Assembly (NCBI GenBank): GCA_020152595.1
Contig: JAIGNY010003797.1
Location: forward strand, 107,501 to 171,500
DNA: 64,000 nucleotides
Direction: 5' to 3'
From: Chiridota heheva
Lineage: Eukaryota > Echinodermata > Holothuroidea > Apodida > Chiridotidae
Shown here: piece after piece, positions 1 to 11,296 of the stretch
Layout of the letters: each line of letters starts with the position of its first letter
Numbering within the stretch: position 1 is the stretch's first letter
Position numbers and translations under genes: made by a program
The notes under the pieces: model-generated
Databases searched by the model: none
What the model saw: only the letters and a program-made list of their open reading frames with translations
Told to the model about the DNA's origin: nothing

Positions 1-519
1 ATTTTCCATATTAATGCTGGCCATCGCAGCGTTTTCAAACTCCTTTAAATAGCTTTATTTGTTATGCAAAATTGCAAAGCCTCAGCTCAATTAAATGACG
101 CATGCTCAGAGGGTTTTTTAGAGCTGTGTCTTTTGACATCGCAGGTCAAGTAACTGGGGATTCCCCCGTTCAGATTGCGCACTCTAGAACGCCAAAATTG
201 AAAGTGTTGGTTAGTAACTTGGAGTTAAGAGAGAGATGTTGACCCGGAAGCTGAGTGAGAAATCTTATAGTCGAAATACATAGCCCATAGGTAAACAGAA
301 CAGATGATGTACGGGTATTCATGAAACAGTTGCATGTGAATTTGAAATGGCTTCCTCCACGCTCAAGTTAGAAATAGCACAGCATAGCAATGTCTATAAC
401 AGTATCCCTGGTCAAAGAAACAGCTCCCTGGTTTAACGTCCCAAAAGCATCCAATGCTGAACATTATATCAAGACGGCCACAGCCTTTGATAACCAGTTG
501 TGAATTCACTGGTTGCAGA
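1..519. other. No gene recognised
   Basis: Mixed sequence with no coding frame, RNA gene or repeat that I can name. Confidence 0.5.
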
Positions 520-1000
520 CAGGGGCGTGGCGACCGGGTGGAGGTCCCCTACCCTCTTCTCCCCTCCCCACCCCTCACCCCTCCCCTCCCCTACCCTCTC
601 CCTCTCCACCTCCCCCACCACCTCCCCCACCGGGGAATTTTTGATCGGAAAATTGTGACTTTGCGGAAAAAAATTCACCGATGGAGGTCCCTCTCCCCCT
701 CTTCTCCCCTTCCTCACCCTCACCACTCCCCTCCCATACCCTCTCCTCTCCACCTCCCCCACCACCCCCACTACCTCCCCCTCCCCACCGGGGATTTTTG
801 ATCGGAAAATTGTGACTTTGTCGGGAAATTTTCACCCATCTTCCCTAATGAGATGAACAATCAGAAATAAAAGCCATGCCAAAAAAATAATAATAGTTAT
901 GTCGGGGAAATTTGAACTTTGTCGGTAAACTGAATTATCTATAACCTTAACAACGAACTTCTTCAATTCTTGTTCATCGCTAATCAATGCACCTTTATGC
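520..1000 (+). mobile_element. CAGGGGCGTGGCGACC-type dispersed element (copy 1)
   Basis: Starts CAGGGGCGTGGCGACC, then a C/T-rich tract duplicated in tandem (about 541-685 and 686-835, each ending in ATTGTGACTTTG), then TTTGTCGG-rich sequence. The same order appears inverted at 6632-6906. The CAGGG start suggests a hAT-type nonautonomous element; the 3' end was not found. Confidence 0.5.
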
Positions 1001-1405
1001 TTCTTTGTTCTCCATTTACAGAGAGAGAAAAAATATATTCACATGATTAAACACATCAACTAAACTCCTTGTCTGTACAAGCTAACTTTATGGTACAAGA
1101 CTGCAGATCTTGTTTTCAACTTGTTGAATTGAATCACAATTTAAACTATTGTTTCAACCAATTTTATAATATAAGAGATCAGATAACGCTTTCGTCCCTT
1201 AAAACTGTGGCAACTTGTGGCTGCTGCAAGTTGGTAGAGGATCTTCCCGAGTCCCACTTCTCATCAACTACGTAAATTTCGTTTATTCGAATGGTATAAT
1301 CATGGAGCTATTAACTGAGATAATAGCTCCATGGTATAATCATAAGAAATCTCTGGTATAACCAGTACGAGAAAGCAAGTTTTGTCACTGTCAGGAAAGA
1401 AATGA

Positions 1406-1693
1406 CACGCAAAAAAACCTGTCAGAATTAAGTTACAATGTGGACTGTGTAACCGACAATTTGATGATGACTATCGGGAAATCCATAATGTAAAATATCA
1501 TAAGGATCTATTTTCAAAAGGAGTACATATACCATTTGAAACTGCTTATGCCCGAGTTAATCCGTTTGTGGCAGCCGCAGCTACATCAAGAATTGGAAAG
1601 AGCGCAAAAGTTATGGAAGTCAGTACCGATGAAGCTCACCGTTTACCTGTAGGCCTACCAAGTATACCAACGGGACCCGGACTGGGATGCTGA
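1406..1693 (+). other. Orphan open frame with a C2H2-like motif
   Basis: Stop-to-stop frame of 95 codons without an early Met. It contains CGLCNRQF, then two His spaced four apart (HNVKYH), resembling a lone zinc finger with an 11-residue inner spacing instead of the usual 12. It could be an exon of an unseen gene or a remnant of a transposon-encoded protein. No splice partners were identified. Confidence 0.25.
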
Positions 1694-1959
1694 GGCAGAA
1701 ATCCATACTAAACCAAGAGAGGATCCTCCCAGAAAGTCTGAAACTGATGTTGGAAATAAGGTGCAACTATTATTTAATTAAGATTTGCATAGACCAATGG
1801 CTTCCATCATCAATTGTGAATTGACTGATACAAGACATGACAGATAAAGTTAACAAGAGTGTTTGTAGAGATAACCCATTGTAATACGAAGCAAAATATT
1901 TGTGGGTCAATAGTGATGGGAAAACCCATATTTAGAAATATATATATGTATATATATTG

Positions 1960-2466
1960 CGTTTTTTCTTCTTCTATAGTTCAAAACAAATGGTACCTAA
2001 ATGAACGCTGGTGTTTCAGTTTTAAAACATAAAGTTCCTAAGGCGGGCCCCTAGACCTCATCATTTGAAGAAAGCGCCCCTTGAAACATGGACGGGATAA
2101 ATTGCTACTTTAATTTTCATCCCAATTCAAGGACATTCTTTCAACGAGTTGACCATGTATTACGCAATCATTTGACCACAAATTTTGTTGTTATAATAGG
2201 AGGTAGAGTACCGTGGAAATGAAATAGGAAACTCGGAACTTTTCAGTGACTGCATATCAATGTCACGTAATCGTTCTTGCGGTTACTAGAACGACACAGG
2301 CACCTTAAACCAGGATGGAGTAGCGTTCAAGGGTCGGATTCTCTAATGATGCTGTTTGGGAAAAACAATTAAAAAGTGCATTTTGCGCGTTTTTTGCTTT
2401 TTCTGTAGTTCATAACTTATGGTACCTAAATGAATGCTGGTGTTTCAGTTTTAAAACAAAAAGTTC
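1960..2466. repeat. Two dispersed copies of an 80-bp direct repeat
   Basis: 1960-2040 and 2384-2466 share TGGTACCTAAATGAA followed by GCTGGTGTTTCAGTTT with few changes. The 340 bp between them have no recognised content. Confidence 0.6.
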
Positions 2467-2574
2467 CCATGAAAAATAGAAACGTATAGTGGTCTAAATG
2501 CTGTTTTGGGGTAATATTCCGTGTAAATCTGTGTTAAATTTAGAAAAAATATCAGCCATAAAATTCCTAAAATA

Positions 2575-2790
2575 GCAGAGCTTCCGGGGGGGCTTTGCCC
2601 CATGGACCCCTATCAGGGCGTCGCCCCTGGACCCCACTAAGGGTCCCTTGACCCCACTAGGAGCCCCTGGTCCCCATTAGGGACCCTACACCCCACGATC
2701 CCCTAGACCCCACGCCTACGGCGTCAAAGATTTCGTCGGGAAATATTCCTTCACCCCCCGCCGCCCCCCAATAAAATGTCTTAGCTACGC
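2575..2790. repeat. C-rich imperfect repeat of GGACCCCACTAAGGG-type units
   Basis: Several degenerate units of about 20-25 bp built on GACCCCACTAGGG, ending in GCTACGCCCTGG, a frequent end of CAGGGCGTAGC-type elements in this window. Confidence 0.45.
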
Positions 2791-2868
2791 CCTGGCATGC
2801 AAACCCACTGGGATTCGAACCCGGGACGTGCGAGACATAGCACTAACCACTACATCACGGATGTCTGT
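2752..2868 (-). mobile_element. tRNA-derived SINE head (minus)
   Basis: On the minus strand, a Pol III A-box-like AGTGGTTAGTGC and B-box GGTTCGAATCC lie at tRNA-like spacing. The arms do not form a full tRNA acceptor stem, so this is a SINE head or tRNA relic rather than a functional tRNA. Confidence 0.55.
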
Positions 2869-2960
2869 GAAATGATGTAGGCTATATATTATTTTTCAGC
2901 CAATCCTTGACTTGTGATCTATTCTTTTGATGAGAAGGGAAGGGAATTGCTTGCATATCA

Positions 2961-3334
2961 TCAGTGGTTCAGTGGTATAATATAACCACGTCTTCCCAGT
3001 CATGAGGTCGTAGGTTTGAGTCCAGCTCCGACATCAAAGTTGGAGACTAGTTTTCTGGGTTGTGGTTTCCCATCTGCAATCCCAAATCATATAGATTGAC
3101 ACGTACCACTGGAGGCATGCAGTTGCTGTTATAGCGAGCATAAAGCTTAGCCACTCATGATACACCATAAAGGAGTCCTGCTGAGTTTCCGTAAGGCCTA
3201 GGAGCATAATGGAAAGAGTCCCTGGTTGTATACGCATCTGAATATAGTAAGCTCCTTTGAAAATTTATTCGGCACTTATTCGTAATTTAGTGTGAGGGAA
3301 ATCTAATTCTTATCAGAAAACTGCATGTCCTCAA
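2961..3334 (+). mobile_element. tRNA-derived SINE, full copy
   Basis: A-box-like TGGTTCAGTGGTA and B-box GGTTTGAGTCC are followed by a 250-bp body with the core CATAAAGGAGTCCTGC. The head is missing from the adjacent tandem copy. Confidence 0.6.
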
Positions 3335-3628
3335 GGTTTGAGTCCAGCTCCGACATTAAAGTTGTGGACTAGTTTTCTGGGTTGTGGTTTCCCGTCTGCA
3401 ATCCCAAATCATATAGATTGACACGTACCACTGGAGGCATGCAGTTGCTGTTATAGCGAGCATAAAGCTTAGCCACTCATGATACACCATAAAGGAGTCC
3501 TGCTGAGTTTCCGTAAGGCCTAGGAACATAATGGAAAGAGTCCCTGGTTGTATACGCATCTGAATATAGTAAGCTCCTTTGAAAATTTATTCGGTATTTA
3601 TTCGTAATTCAGTGTGAGGGAAATATAA
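3335..3628 (+). mobile_element. tRNA-derived SINE, tandem copy lacking most of the head
   Basis: Begins inside the B-box (AGGTTTGAGTCC) and matches the neighbouring copy almost base for base over about 275 bp, so the duplication is recent. Confidence 0.65.
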
Positions 3629-3689
3629 TTCTTGTCCTCAACAAAATATGAACTGTAGATCACTGGACAGCTGGAAGAAGCAATTTAAT

Positions 3690-3800
3690 ATGGGGGTGGA
3701 TGGGTGGGTGGATGGGATGGTGGATGGGAGGGTGGATGGGATGGTGGATGGGTGGGTGGATGGGATGGTGGATGGGTGGGTGGATGGGTGGGTGGATGGA
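3690..3800. repeat. GGATGGGTGGGT minisatellite
   Basis: G-rich repeat of GGTGGATGGGA/T units. It keeps reading frames open on both strands, producing spurious ORFs. Contains a quadruplex-type run at 3692-3716. Confidence 0.85.
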
Positions 3801-4477
3801 TGCACATGGGTGGGGATGTAGGATAACAGGAGGTGGGCGATGTACGACACCCACAAAATTTTCGTGGCACAACTGCACAACGAAAAATGTACACTGTACT
3901 CTTTCCATAAAACGTTGCCGCTAAAAACTTCTGCAATTTTCGAGAAATGTTGCAAAATGTTACCAAAATTTGCAATAATTTTACCAAATTCCCTGTAATA
4001 TTGCCAATTGTATATATTAAACAAATTCCTAGTTTGACTATTTGACCTTCCAACTGAGAAGAAAGTGGTATCCGGGAGGACCGGGAAGGAAAAATCCTCT
4101 CATGTAGCAGATTCTGTAGGAAATTCTTCAATGATGATTTTTGGGAAATTTCCTTCAAATTTTGGCAATTTTCTTCATCTTTGTTATCGGAAAATATATA
4201 TTTCCTTTATCGGGGACTGTTGTCAAATTCTATACCAAAATTTCAAATAATTTTAACAAGTTTTCTTTCTGTTTTACCAATATTTTTTGATAATTTTTTG
4301 TATTTGCCGTTTATTATAGTTTCCCAATTTCATGCACCTCCCAAGAACCTGGACTGCATATAGCCTGCAGCATGCGACCGGGAATGTGAAATCCTCTCAG
4401 CTGTGGAATTTATTTCATATGAGATATGTTAATTTAAGGTCGTCGGTAAATCTTATATTTTACACCGGGCCAGTGCA

Positions 4478-4661
4478 CAGGGCTGTATTTCCCGGGGACA
4501 GGGCCGTATTTCCCGGGGACAGGGGACAGGGGGACAGGTCTCCTCACTTTTCAGTAGAATTTTACAATTTCATTACTTTTCGGGAAATTTGCCTCTGTCT
4601 CCCCCACTTATGGATAAAAAACCATGTCCCCGCCACTCTCTGAATGAGAATTACGGCCCTG
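4478..4661 (+). mobile_element. Small hAT-like MITE (CAGGGC...GGCCCTG)
   Basis: Ends are CAGGGCTGTATTT and AATTACGGCCCTG, inverted relative to each other. A related copy lies at 33624-33795. Flanking 8-bp sites are not convincingly duplicated here. Confidence 0.5.
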
Positions 4662-4919
4662 CCCAGTCAAAATAGTCTACTAACGCGCAGAGTCGTGAGA
4701 TGTGGGGGCAGGGGGAAGACTACCCCTAAAAGAATTTTACCTGCCCAGTTTCATGCTCACTTTTATGCTCAGTGCCCAACTTCATCCTCTTTGCTGCCGG
4801 TTGGGAGCTTGGGATTCAATTGGGGAAAGAAATGAAAGAAAATGACTCTGCAAATGGAAAATTTATCAAATGTTTCTCTGCCAGTGGGATTTCCGGATGG
4901 ACAGCAGCTGAGTAGAAAA

Positions 4920-5580
4920 TGAGATCAACGCCATCTTGTTCAGTGCCATCTTGATCAGCGCCATCTTGATCAGCGCCATCTTGATCAGCGCCATCTTGAT
5001 CAGCACCATCTTGATCAGCGCCATTTTCATCAGCGCCATCTTTATCAGCGCCATCTTCATCAGCGCCATCTTCATCAGCGCCATCTTCATCAGCGCCATC
5101 TTCATCAGCGCCATCTTCATCAGCGCCATCTTCATCAGCGCCATCTTCATCAGCACCATCTTGATCAGCGCCATTTTCATCAGCGCCATCTTTATCAGCG
5201 CCATCTTCATCAGCGCCATCTTCATCAGCGCCATCTTCATCAGCGCCATCTTCATCAGCGCCATCTTCATCAGCGCCATCTTCATCAGCGCCATCTTCAT
5301 CAGTGCCATCTTCATCAGCGCCATCAGCGCCATCTTCATCAGCGCCATCTTCATCAGTGCCATCTTCATCAGCGCCATCAGCGCCATCTTCATCAGCGCC
5401 ATCAGCGCCATCTTCATCAGCGCCATCTTCATCAGTGCCATCTTCATCAGCGCCATCAGCGCCATCTTCATCAGCGTCATCTTCATCAGTGCCATCTTCA
5501 TCAGCGCCATCAGCGCCATCAGCGCCATCTTCATCAGCGCCATCAGCGCCATCTTCATCAGTGCCATCAGCGCCATCTTT
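4920..5580. repeat. 15-bp minisatellite GCCATCTTCATCAGC, about 44 units
   Basis: Units of 15 bp with shorter 9-bp variants (GCCATCAGC). Because unit lengths are multiples of three and lack stops, several frames on both strands stay open for over 240 codons. This is repeat-driven, not evidence of a gene. Confidence 0.95.
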
Positions 5581-5589
5581 ATGAGGTCC

Positions 5590-6630
5590 TGTTTGCAGAC
5601 TGCAATAACCATGTCAGCATGTACTCTTGATTTTCAGACCCATTCCGCGCCGCACGTGAACTGAATCCGAAAAGGTTGGTTGCGGTTGTATAGCGGTCTC
5701 AGTGAAGTGGAGGTGAAGGGAATGGGGATGAGGAGAGGATTCCACCTTCCCGGTTGCATGCTTCCTTCCCGGTTGAGAAATTGTTATTTTTATTTATTAG
5801 GTAAAATGATCTAAATAGAATTGATAGAAAGGTTTGTAAAATTGTGCACAATTTTCCCGTAAATTGAAGAACATTCCCTAAAATGGGAATTTCTTGAAAG
5901 TTGAAGAAAATTTCCCGAAATGAAAGGAAATTTCCTAAAAGTTGGAAGAAAATTGAAGAAACTGTTCCGAAAATTTCCCGAAAAATTGAAAGAAATAGTT
6001 CCAAAAATGACTGGTCATTTCCCGAAAATTGAAGAAAATATCGCGACTATCAGTGGCGACGCTAAAGAAAGGAGGGGGGGGGGGGTCTCGGAGGAGGGGG
6101 ATTTTACCCTACGAAACCGCTTTTCCCCCATAAAACTTGGTAAAGTGACATATTTTCTCCGATTTGTAGGTTTTTTCTCCATAAAACAAAATTCTCCCTC
6201 TTTTGCCCCATCGGACCAAAATTTTTAAAGAAAATATTACTGGGCGACCACAATTACTGGGCGACCACAATCACTCTGACAATCACCCTGGCAACACCAG
6301 GGTATCTGACTGTGCCTGTTCACTGATAAGGAGGGGGAGGCTCAAACCAAGCCGATCAAACTATCGTAATCTGGTGAATATAATGGCTGAATGGTGACAG
6401 TAACTCTGTAAACAGGGGGACGGCATTTCTAGGAGCGAAGGCTTCTGCGCTTTGGGGCATTTTGTAGGTTTAAAATGTTCCATTTTCACAACATATTTTC
6501 TACTTTTTATCATATTTCTTCCCACGCCTTTCACTCTGCCAACCACTGTAGATATGTCCATTTTCTATGGAAGAGACAAGTGCCAGCTACGCAAAACCGT
6601 ATAAAATAAACGGTGTAAAAAGAAATTTAA
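5590..6630. other. Repeat-rich, no gene recognised
   Basis: Contains a GAAGAAAATTTCCCGAAA-type dispersed A-rich repeat (about 5860-6050) also seen near 3940, 22380, 26820 and 58950, plus a short G tract at 6076. No coding support. Confidence 0.5.
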
Positions 6631-6631
6631 A

Positions 6632-6906
6632 TATGCATCGATTAGCGATGAACGTGAGTTGAAGAAGTTTCGTTTTTAAGGTTATGAATTAAATTTCCCG
6701 ACAAACTTCAAATTTCCCCGACATAAGTATTTTGTATTATTATTTTTTTTTTGGCGTGGCTTTCAATTCCGATTGTTCATCTCGTTAGGCAAGATCGGTG
6801 AAAATTTCTGACAAAGTCACAATTTTTCCGACAAAGATTGCGGTTGGGGGAGGGGAGGAAAGAGAGAGGGGGGGGGGGGGTTACACCCGGTCTCGCTACG
6901 GCCCTG
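6632..6906 (-). mobile_element. CAGGGCCGTAGCGAGACC-type dispersed element (copy 2, inverted)
   Basis: Reverse complement of the element at 520-1000: CAGGGCCGTAGCGAGACC, pyrimidine tract, TTTGTCGG-rich body and the shared ATCGCTAATC end. Confidence 0.55.
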
Positions 6907-6909
6907 CCT

Positions 6910-7585
6910 AATGAACTTAGATAAAAGCAAATTGTGCAAAGTTCAAGTTGGTACTTTTGCTTGCGAAACAAACACATTTCCAGTTAAAATCACAACCAAT
7001 TGTGCACTACTATTTTGCGTCCAAATTATTGACTAAATTGAAGGTTTTGTGTACGAAATTAATAATGAATTACGGTAAGAATAACCCATTGTACCCATTT
7101 GCGTACGTACAATTTTCCAGCGCTGCTGTGCCTACCAATTTGCCAGCGCTTTAAAGTTCCCGGATGTTAAACGGCCTAGCTGTTTGTAATCTTGCGAGAC
7201 GCCGACTTTTGCTTATTTACCGCAACTGTTTTTTCTCTAAACTTTTGACCAACCACGTTGTAGCTGTGCATAAGATTTCTTCTTTCGTCGTTTTCTTTGG
7301 TTTTGAGGTAAATCTTTGATTGTTGAAAAACTCTTCATAACGTAAAGGTTTACTGTTTATTAAGATAATTGGCTTAGAAAAATGAATAATGCCGACAATC
7401 AAAGAAGTGTACACTGACTGCTGCAGTAGCAGTTAAGCGAATATATTTTTAAGGGAAGGCCTCTAACTTTAAAAGTTTTATCATGACCGACATTTACTAA
7501 CAGTTAGGCCTATTAAATTTTGTTTTAATTAGCTGACGAGTTATTTTTGCTTTTTTGTTAGTAATCGTAGACGTTTGGCTAGTAC
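6910..7585. other. No gene recognised
   Basis: Short frames only; nothing with domain support. Confidence 0.45.
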
Positions 7586-7587
7586 GA

Positions 7588-8216
7588 TTATTCATACTCC
7601 CAACTCACCAAGAAAGCTAACTCTGTACTTGGCCTATTAAAACATAACCTCTCAAACTGTCCCACCGACGTTAAATCCACTGCTTATAAAGTTCTAGTCA
7701 GGCCAGTACTTGAGTACGCATCAGCAGTCTGGGACCCCCATCACCAGTGCAATGTGGATAAACTTGAATCTATTCAAAGGAGAGCAGCCAGGTTCTGTAT
7801 GGCAGACTATTCTAAATCAAGTGTAAAAAACATGCTTCATATCATATATAAAATCAGTAACAATCTTGTTGCCATCAATAAAGATGAACTTATCCCCACC
7901 GTCAGAGCTAATACAAGAATTTAGAAATAATCATGACCTTAATTTTCAGGTTCCCTATGCTAAAAAGAATGTATATAAACGCTCGTTTTTCCCTCACACA
8001 CTAAAGGATTGGAATGCTTTACCGCCAGACATTGTACATGCACCAAGTCTCAACTGTTTCAAAGCTAAACTTACTAACACTTGTATTGCTAACTAGTTTT
8101 TTTTTTATAGTTTTTTTTACTCATACTTTTTACGCTCGGTTGGCGTTCATGTCCTCTTAAAGGATTTTTGCCGACTTAACTGATTCAGATTCATTCGCAC
8201 TGATTCTGAATCTCTG
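7588..8216 (+). mobile_element. LINE 3' end, ORF2 C-terminus (copy 1)
   Basis: Translates to KVLVRPVLEYASAVWDPH and IQRRAARF, typical of the region after reverse transcriptase in APE-type non-LTR elements, then a WNALPPDIV block. The frame is broken by a 7-bp insertion near 7920, and about 57 bp present in the copy at 62228-62690 are missing. It ends with the shared 3' UTR (TTGCCGACTTAACTGATTC). Confidence 0.85.
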
Positions 8217-8324
8217 ATTTAGAATAGGCCCATAATTAGTGGCTATACTATAGCCTAGGCCTAAACGATTAGGGGCCTGGACCTACATAGTATAATCATT
8301 TACCGTCATTTGGCTGTAAATTTG

Positions 8325-9288
8325 TTCACTTTAACCCGTTTCTGCATGCTGACATTGTGTGATTGCTGTTGTTTACTGATCTGCGTCCTCACGAAGGTTT
8401 AATATATTTTTTCCTATGCATGCTATTACCATTGGAGATGAAAGACATACTTTTAATTGGCAGAACGTCTCTTAAGTTAATACAATCTCTAAGCCTCCCT
8501 GAAATATTCTTTACTAAAATATTACAAATCTTTTATCACTAGGTTCACAACAAATTTATTGTTTATCCACAAAATAATCCGTTGTGAAACTTACTTGAAA
8601 ATGGTAGAATCTATTGTCTGTGAGTATTCTGTTCACGATGCGAACAACTATTTGACCATTACTTAAGAGTAGAACTAAATTTTGATGATTATTCATGAGG
8701 TCAAGGTTCAATAAACATGTTTACTTGTTAGTTTAATCTATTTAAATGTGCATAAGTTGTTAGCCAATCAGCTGTACGACAACCATGACGTCAACATAAA
8801 CAACACGAGCCTGATGCGAGTGACAGAAACTTCAAAGGTCCGACTGGGAAAATCTTTTGTATCAAAACAAATATAAAGCGACTTCTATATTTGTCTTTTT
8901 GAGTACTAAAACAACTTAAAAGAACTATGTATAATGCACTTGTCAATTGTGTTACTCACCTCTACACCCCTGGACAAGGTGAGTCATTGCACCAAAGTGG
9001 GTGAACAAAACATGTACTTTGACACCCTCAGTCACTTAGGTGAAATGACTTAGCCCAAATCAATCACCTCTGTACAAAGTCAATGGGTCTGAAGTAATTT
9101 GACCCAACCCAGAGTCACTCTGGTAACTGACAATTTGGTATAATGATGCACATGTGAGTCAATATTTCATATGTCAATGACTCACCTTTGACATTGCCGG
9201 GGGTATTGCATAAGAATTGAAGCAAGAAAGGTGCGTAATATAGTAAGTTTGGGGCAAATTTCGCCCCATTGACTATGGGCCTAAGTTT
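8325..9288 (+). repeat. Left arm of a large inverted repeat
   Basis: Matches the reverse complement of 11297-11890 over about 600 alignable bp, for example around AGCCAATCAGCTGTACGACA and CTGATCTGCG-CCTCACGAAGG. A MITE interrupts this arm at 8934-9210; the other arm has the uninterrupted sequence at that point. Confidence 0.8.
8934..9210 (-). mobile_element. TA-flanked MITE, copy 1, one end truncated
   Basis: Starts ATGCACTTGTCAATTGTG after a TA and ends before a TA. Its far TIR has lost about 50 bp. The right arm of the inverted repeat holds the empty site (CTATGTATAAGAATT), confirming insertion. Confidence 0.8.
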
Positions 9289-9299
9289 GGTAGCCTAAC

Positions 9300-10960
9300 A
9301 TTCAACACACCTACTTTTTGTATGGAAAGTGTAATAAGCCACTACACGCCACCAGTATGTCAAAAAGTGTATTGTGGGATATGACTAATAGCTAGGCCTA
9401 CTTAAAAAAATTAAACGCTTAAGGGTAGGCCTAACTTAGAAAAGTCAATGGGCTTCACCTTGTGTTTTGAAAAAATGTTGCCCAGGAATTCTGGGCAAAT
9501 TAATTTTCGATATGAAGACTTTCAGGAGTAACTGAAGAATCCAACGCAGTAGCAAAGCTATATTCCTGTAAAATTTGGGAGGCAGATTCGTAGTGTCTTT
9601 TTTCTTTGATACGTTCTGTCAAATTCTATCGTTCGGACTTGAGATTTTTTTTTTTTAAATTTACTTGTACGTTACATTATGCTTACGTGTACTTCCATCC
9701 TTGTATGATACTCAGATATCCCCCCTTTTCTTGCAGGCTAAGTCACAGTTGTAGTGACGGGATGAGATGATGGAGTTAGTCCCTCTTTGTTGGAGGCTAA
9801 GTCACAGTTGTAGTGATGGGATGAGATAATGGAGTTGTAATATATCAGTTATTACATATAAGTTGAAACAAAATTGGTTGTACCATCTGTTTGGATGGTG
9901 ACAAAATTGACGAAGTCATGCAGAGGATAAAGGCAACAATAGTGATTTACACTGGGCAATACATACCCTGAACAACAACTTATAGAATGGGCTTTGTCTG
10001 TAACTAAACTTGAGACATTTGAGGGTAAAATGTTATTGATGTCAATGTCAATGGTAATAGCTCGTCGATGCAGTGAAAACCGTGTTTCAAGCGGCTGTTT
10101 GCCGATATTGCCGAAAAGTGACATGATTGGATCCTTGAAAATTATCCGCTGATAAAATTATTTTACAAAAATTATAATATATTTATCTGTAAATCTTGAA
10201 AACTAACATTAATTTACATCTGCATTAAAATATTATAGAAATCTTGTTTCTTTTGCTAAAATAATAAAGTATGATCCTATAGCAAGCCGGATAGTAACAA
10301 GTGTATACTACAAAGGTAGCGTAACTACGATGCTTCATAATGCCAAGAAAACACATGAAAGTGTGCCTTTCATCAGCAGCATGTTGCGGTTAATTGTGAG
10401 AGAAAAATCAGTGAGCTGGAGGTTGCTTCATTTCTATAAAGCTTAAATAAAGACAATAAACCCTTTGTTCGCTAAGAACTTAAGAAGGAAGTTCTGGTTA
10501 ATCGTAGAGGATAAATGATTGTGGAGAGGAAGGTGTGATATACTTGTAAATCTTCATTCAGTAATAGTAAAGAGTTTGAAATAAACAAGTGCAATTTAAG
10601 TAATAGAAGGCCGTTGACCCATCCACTGCGACTGAGCCTCCAGCGTGTGAGATGGTGTTTAAAAAAATGCATTGGATTCTGCAGTTAAGCCGACTTCCAT
10701 ATTTTAACATGAAAATCAACACACGGAAATTTGAATTGGTTTTACACCTTGTAAATATCGTAATAACTAGATTGCTCTCCTAAAGGATAGGCCTACGTTA
10801 CTCGTAAGACTACACATTTTTCATTAAAAAATGAAGTTTTAACAGATTTTCTGCGAGCGTCTTGACAAAAATGTGATACACACGTAAGCAGTTTTCCCAA
10901 CCAATATGAAGATAGGATGCTTGATTGACCTAATTTGAGTTCGTATCTGCATTGCCTGTG
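9300..10960. other. Spacer of the inverted repeat, no gene
   Basis: Contains two copies of a 59-bp tandem repeat (about 9736-9838, AGTCACAGTTGTAGTGA). No coding region supported. Confidence 0.5.
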
Positions 10961-10962
10961 TA

Positions 10963-11294
10963 ATGCACTTGTCAGTTGTATGACTCACCCCTACTACCCC
11001 TGGCAATGTCAGTCAAAGTTGAGTTATTGACATATGAAATAGTGTGTCACATGTGCGTCATTGTACCAAATTGTCAGTCACCAAAGTGACTCTGGGGTGG
11101 GTCAATTTACTTCAGATCCATTGACTTTGTACAGAGGTGATTGATTCGGGTAAGTCATTTCACAAAAAATGTCAGTCACCTAAGTGACTGAGGGGTGCAT
11201 CAATGTACATGTTTTGTCGACCCACTTTTGTCCACCCACAATGACTCACCGTGTCCGGGGGTGTAGGGGTGAGTCACACAATTGACAAGTGCAT
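10963..11294 (+). mobile_element. TA-flanked MITE, copy 2, intact
   Basis: 332 bp with about 40-bp terminal inverted repeats (ATGCACTTGTCA...TGACAAGTGCAT) flanked by TA on both sides, as in mariner-type or similar TA-target elements. No ORF inside. Confidence 0.8.
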
Positions 11295-11296
11295 TA

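Noticed and set aside
454-835. Pro/Leu-rich and Gly/Glu-rich ORFs
   Set aside because: Come from the duplicated C/T-rich tract in a dispersed repeat.
2793-2864. Functional tRNA gene on the minus strand
   Set aside because: Has A/B-box-like motifs but the acceptor and T stems do not pair well; fits a SINE head.
3638-4158. ORFs with Thr-His-Pro-Ser repeats
   Set aside because: Antisense reading of the GGATGGGT repeat.
4478-4677. Exact 8-bp target duplication for the hAT-like MITE
   Set aside because: Flanks CCAGTGCA and CCCAGTCA do not match well enough in register.
4866-5664. Long ORFs of about 240 codons on both strands
   Set aside because: Entirely inside the 15-bp minisatellite; open by repeat arithmetic, with no domain.
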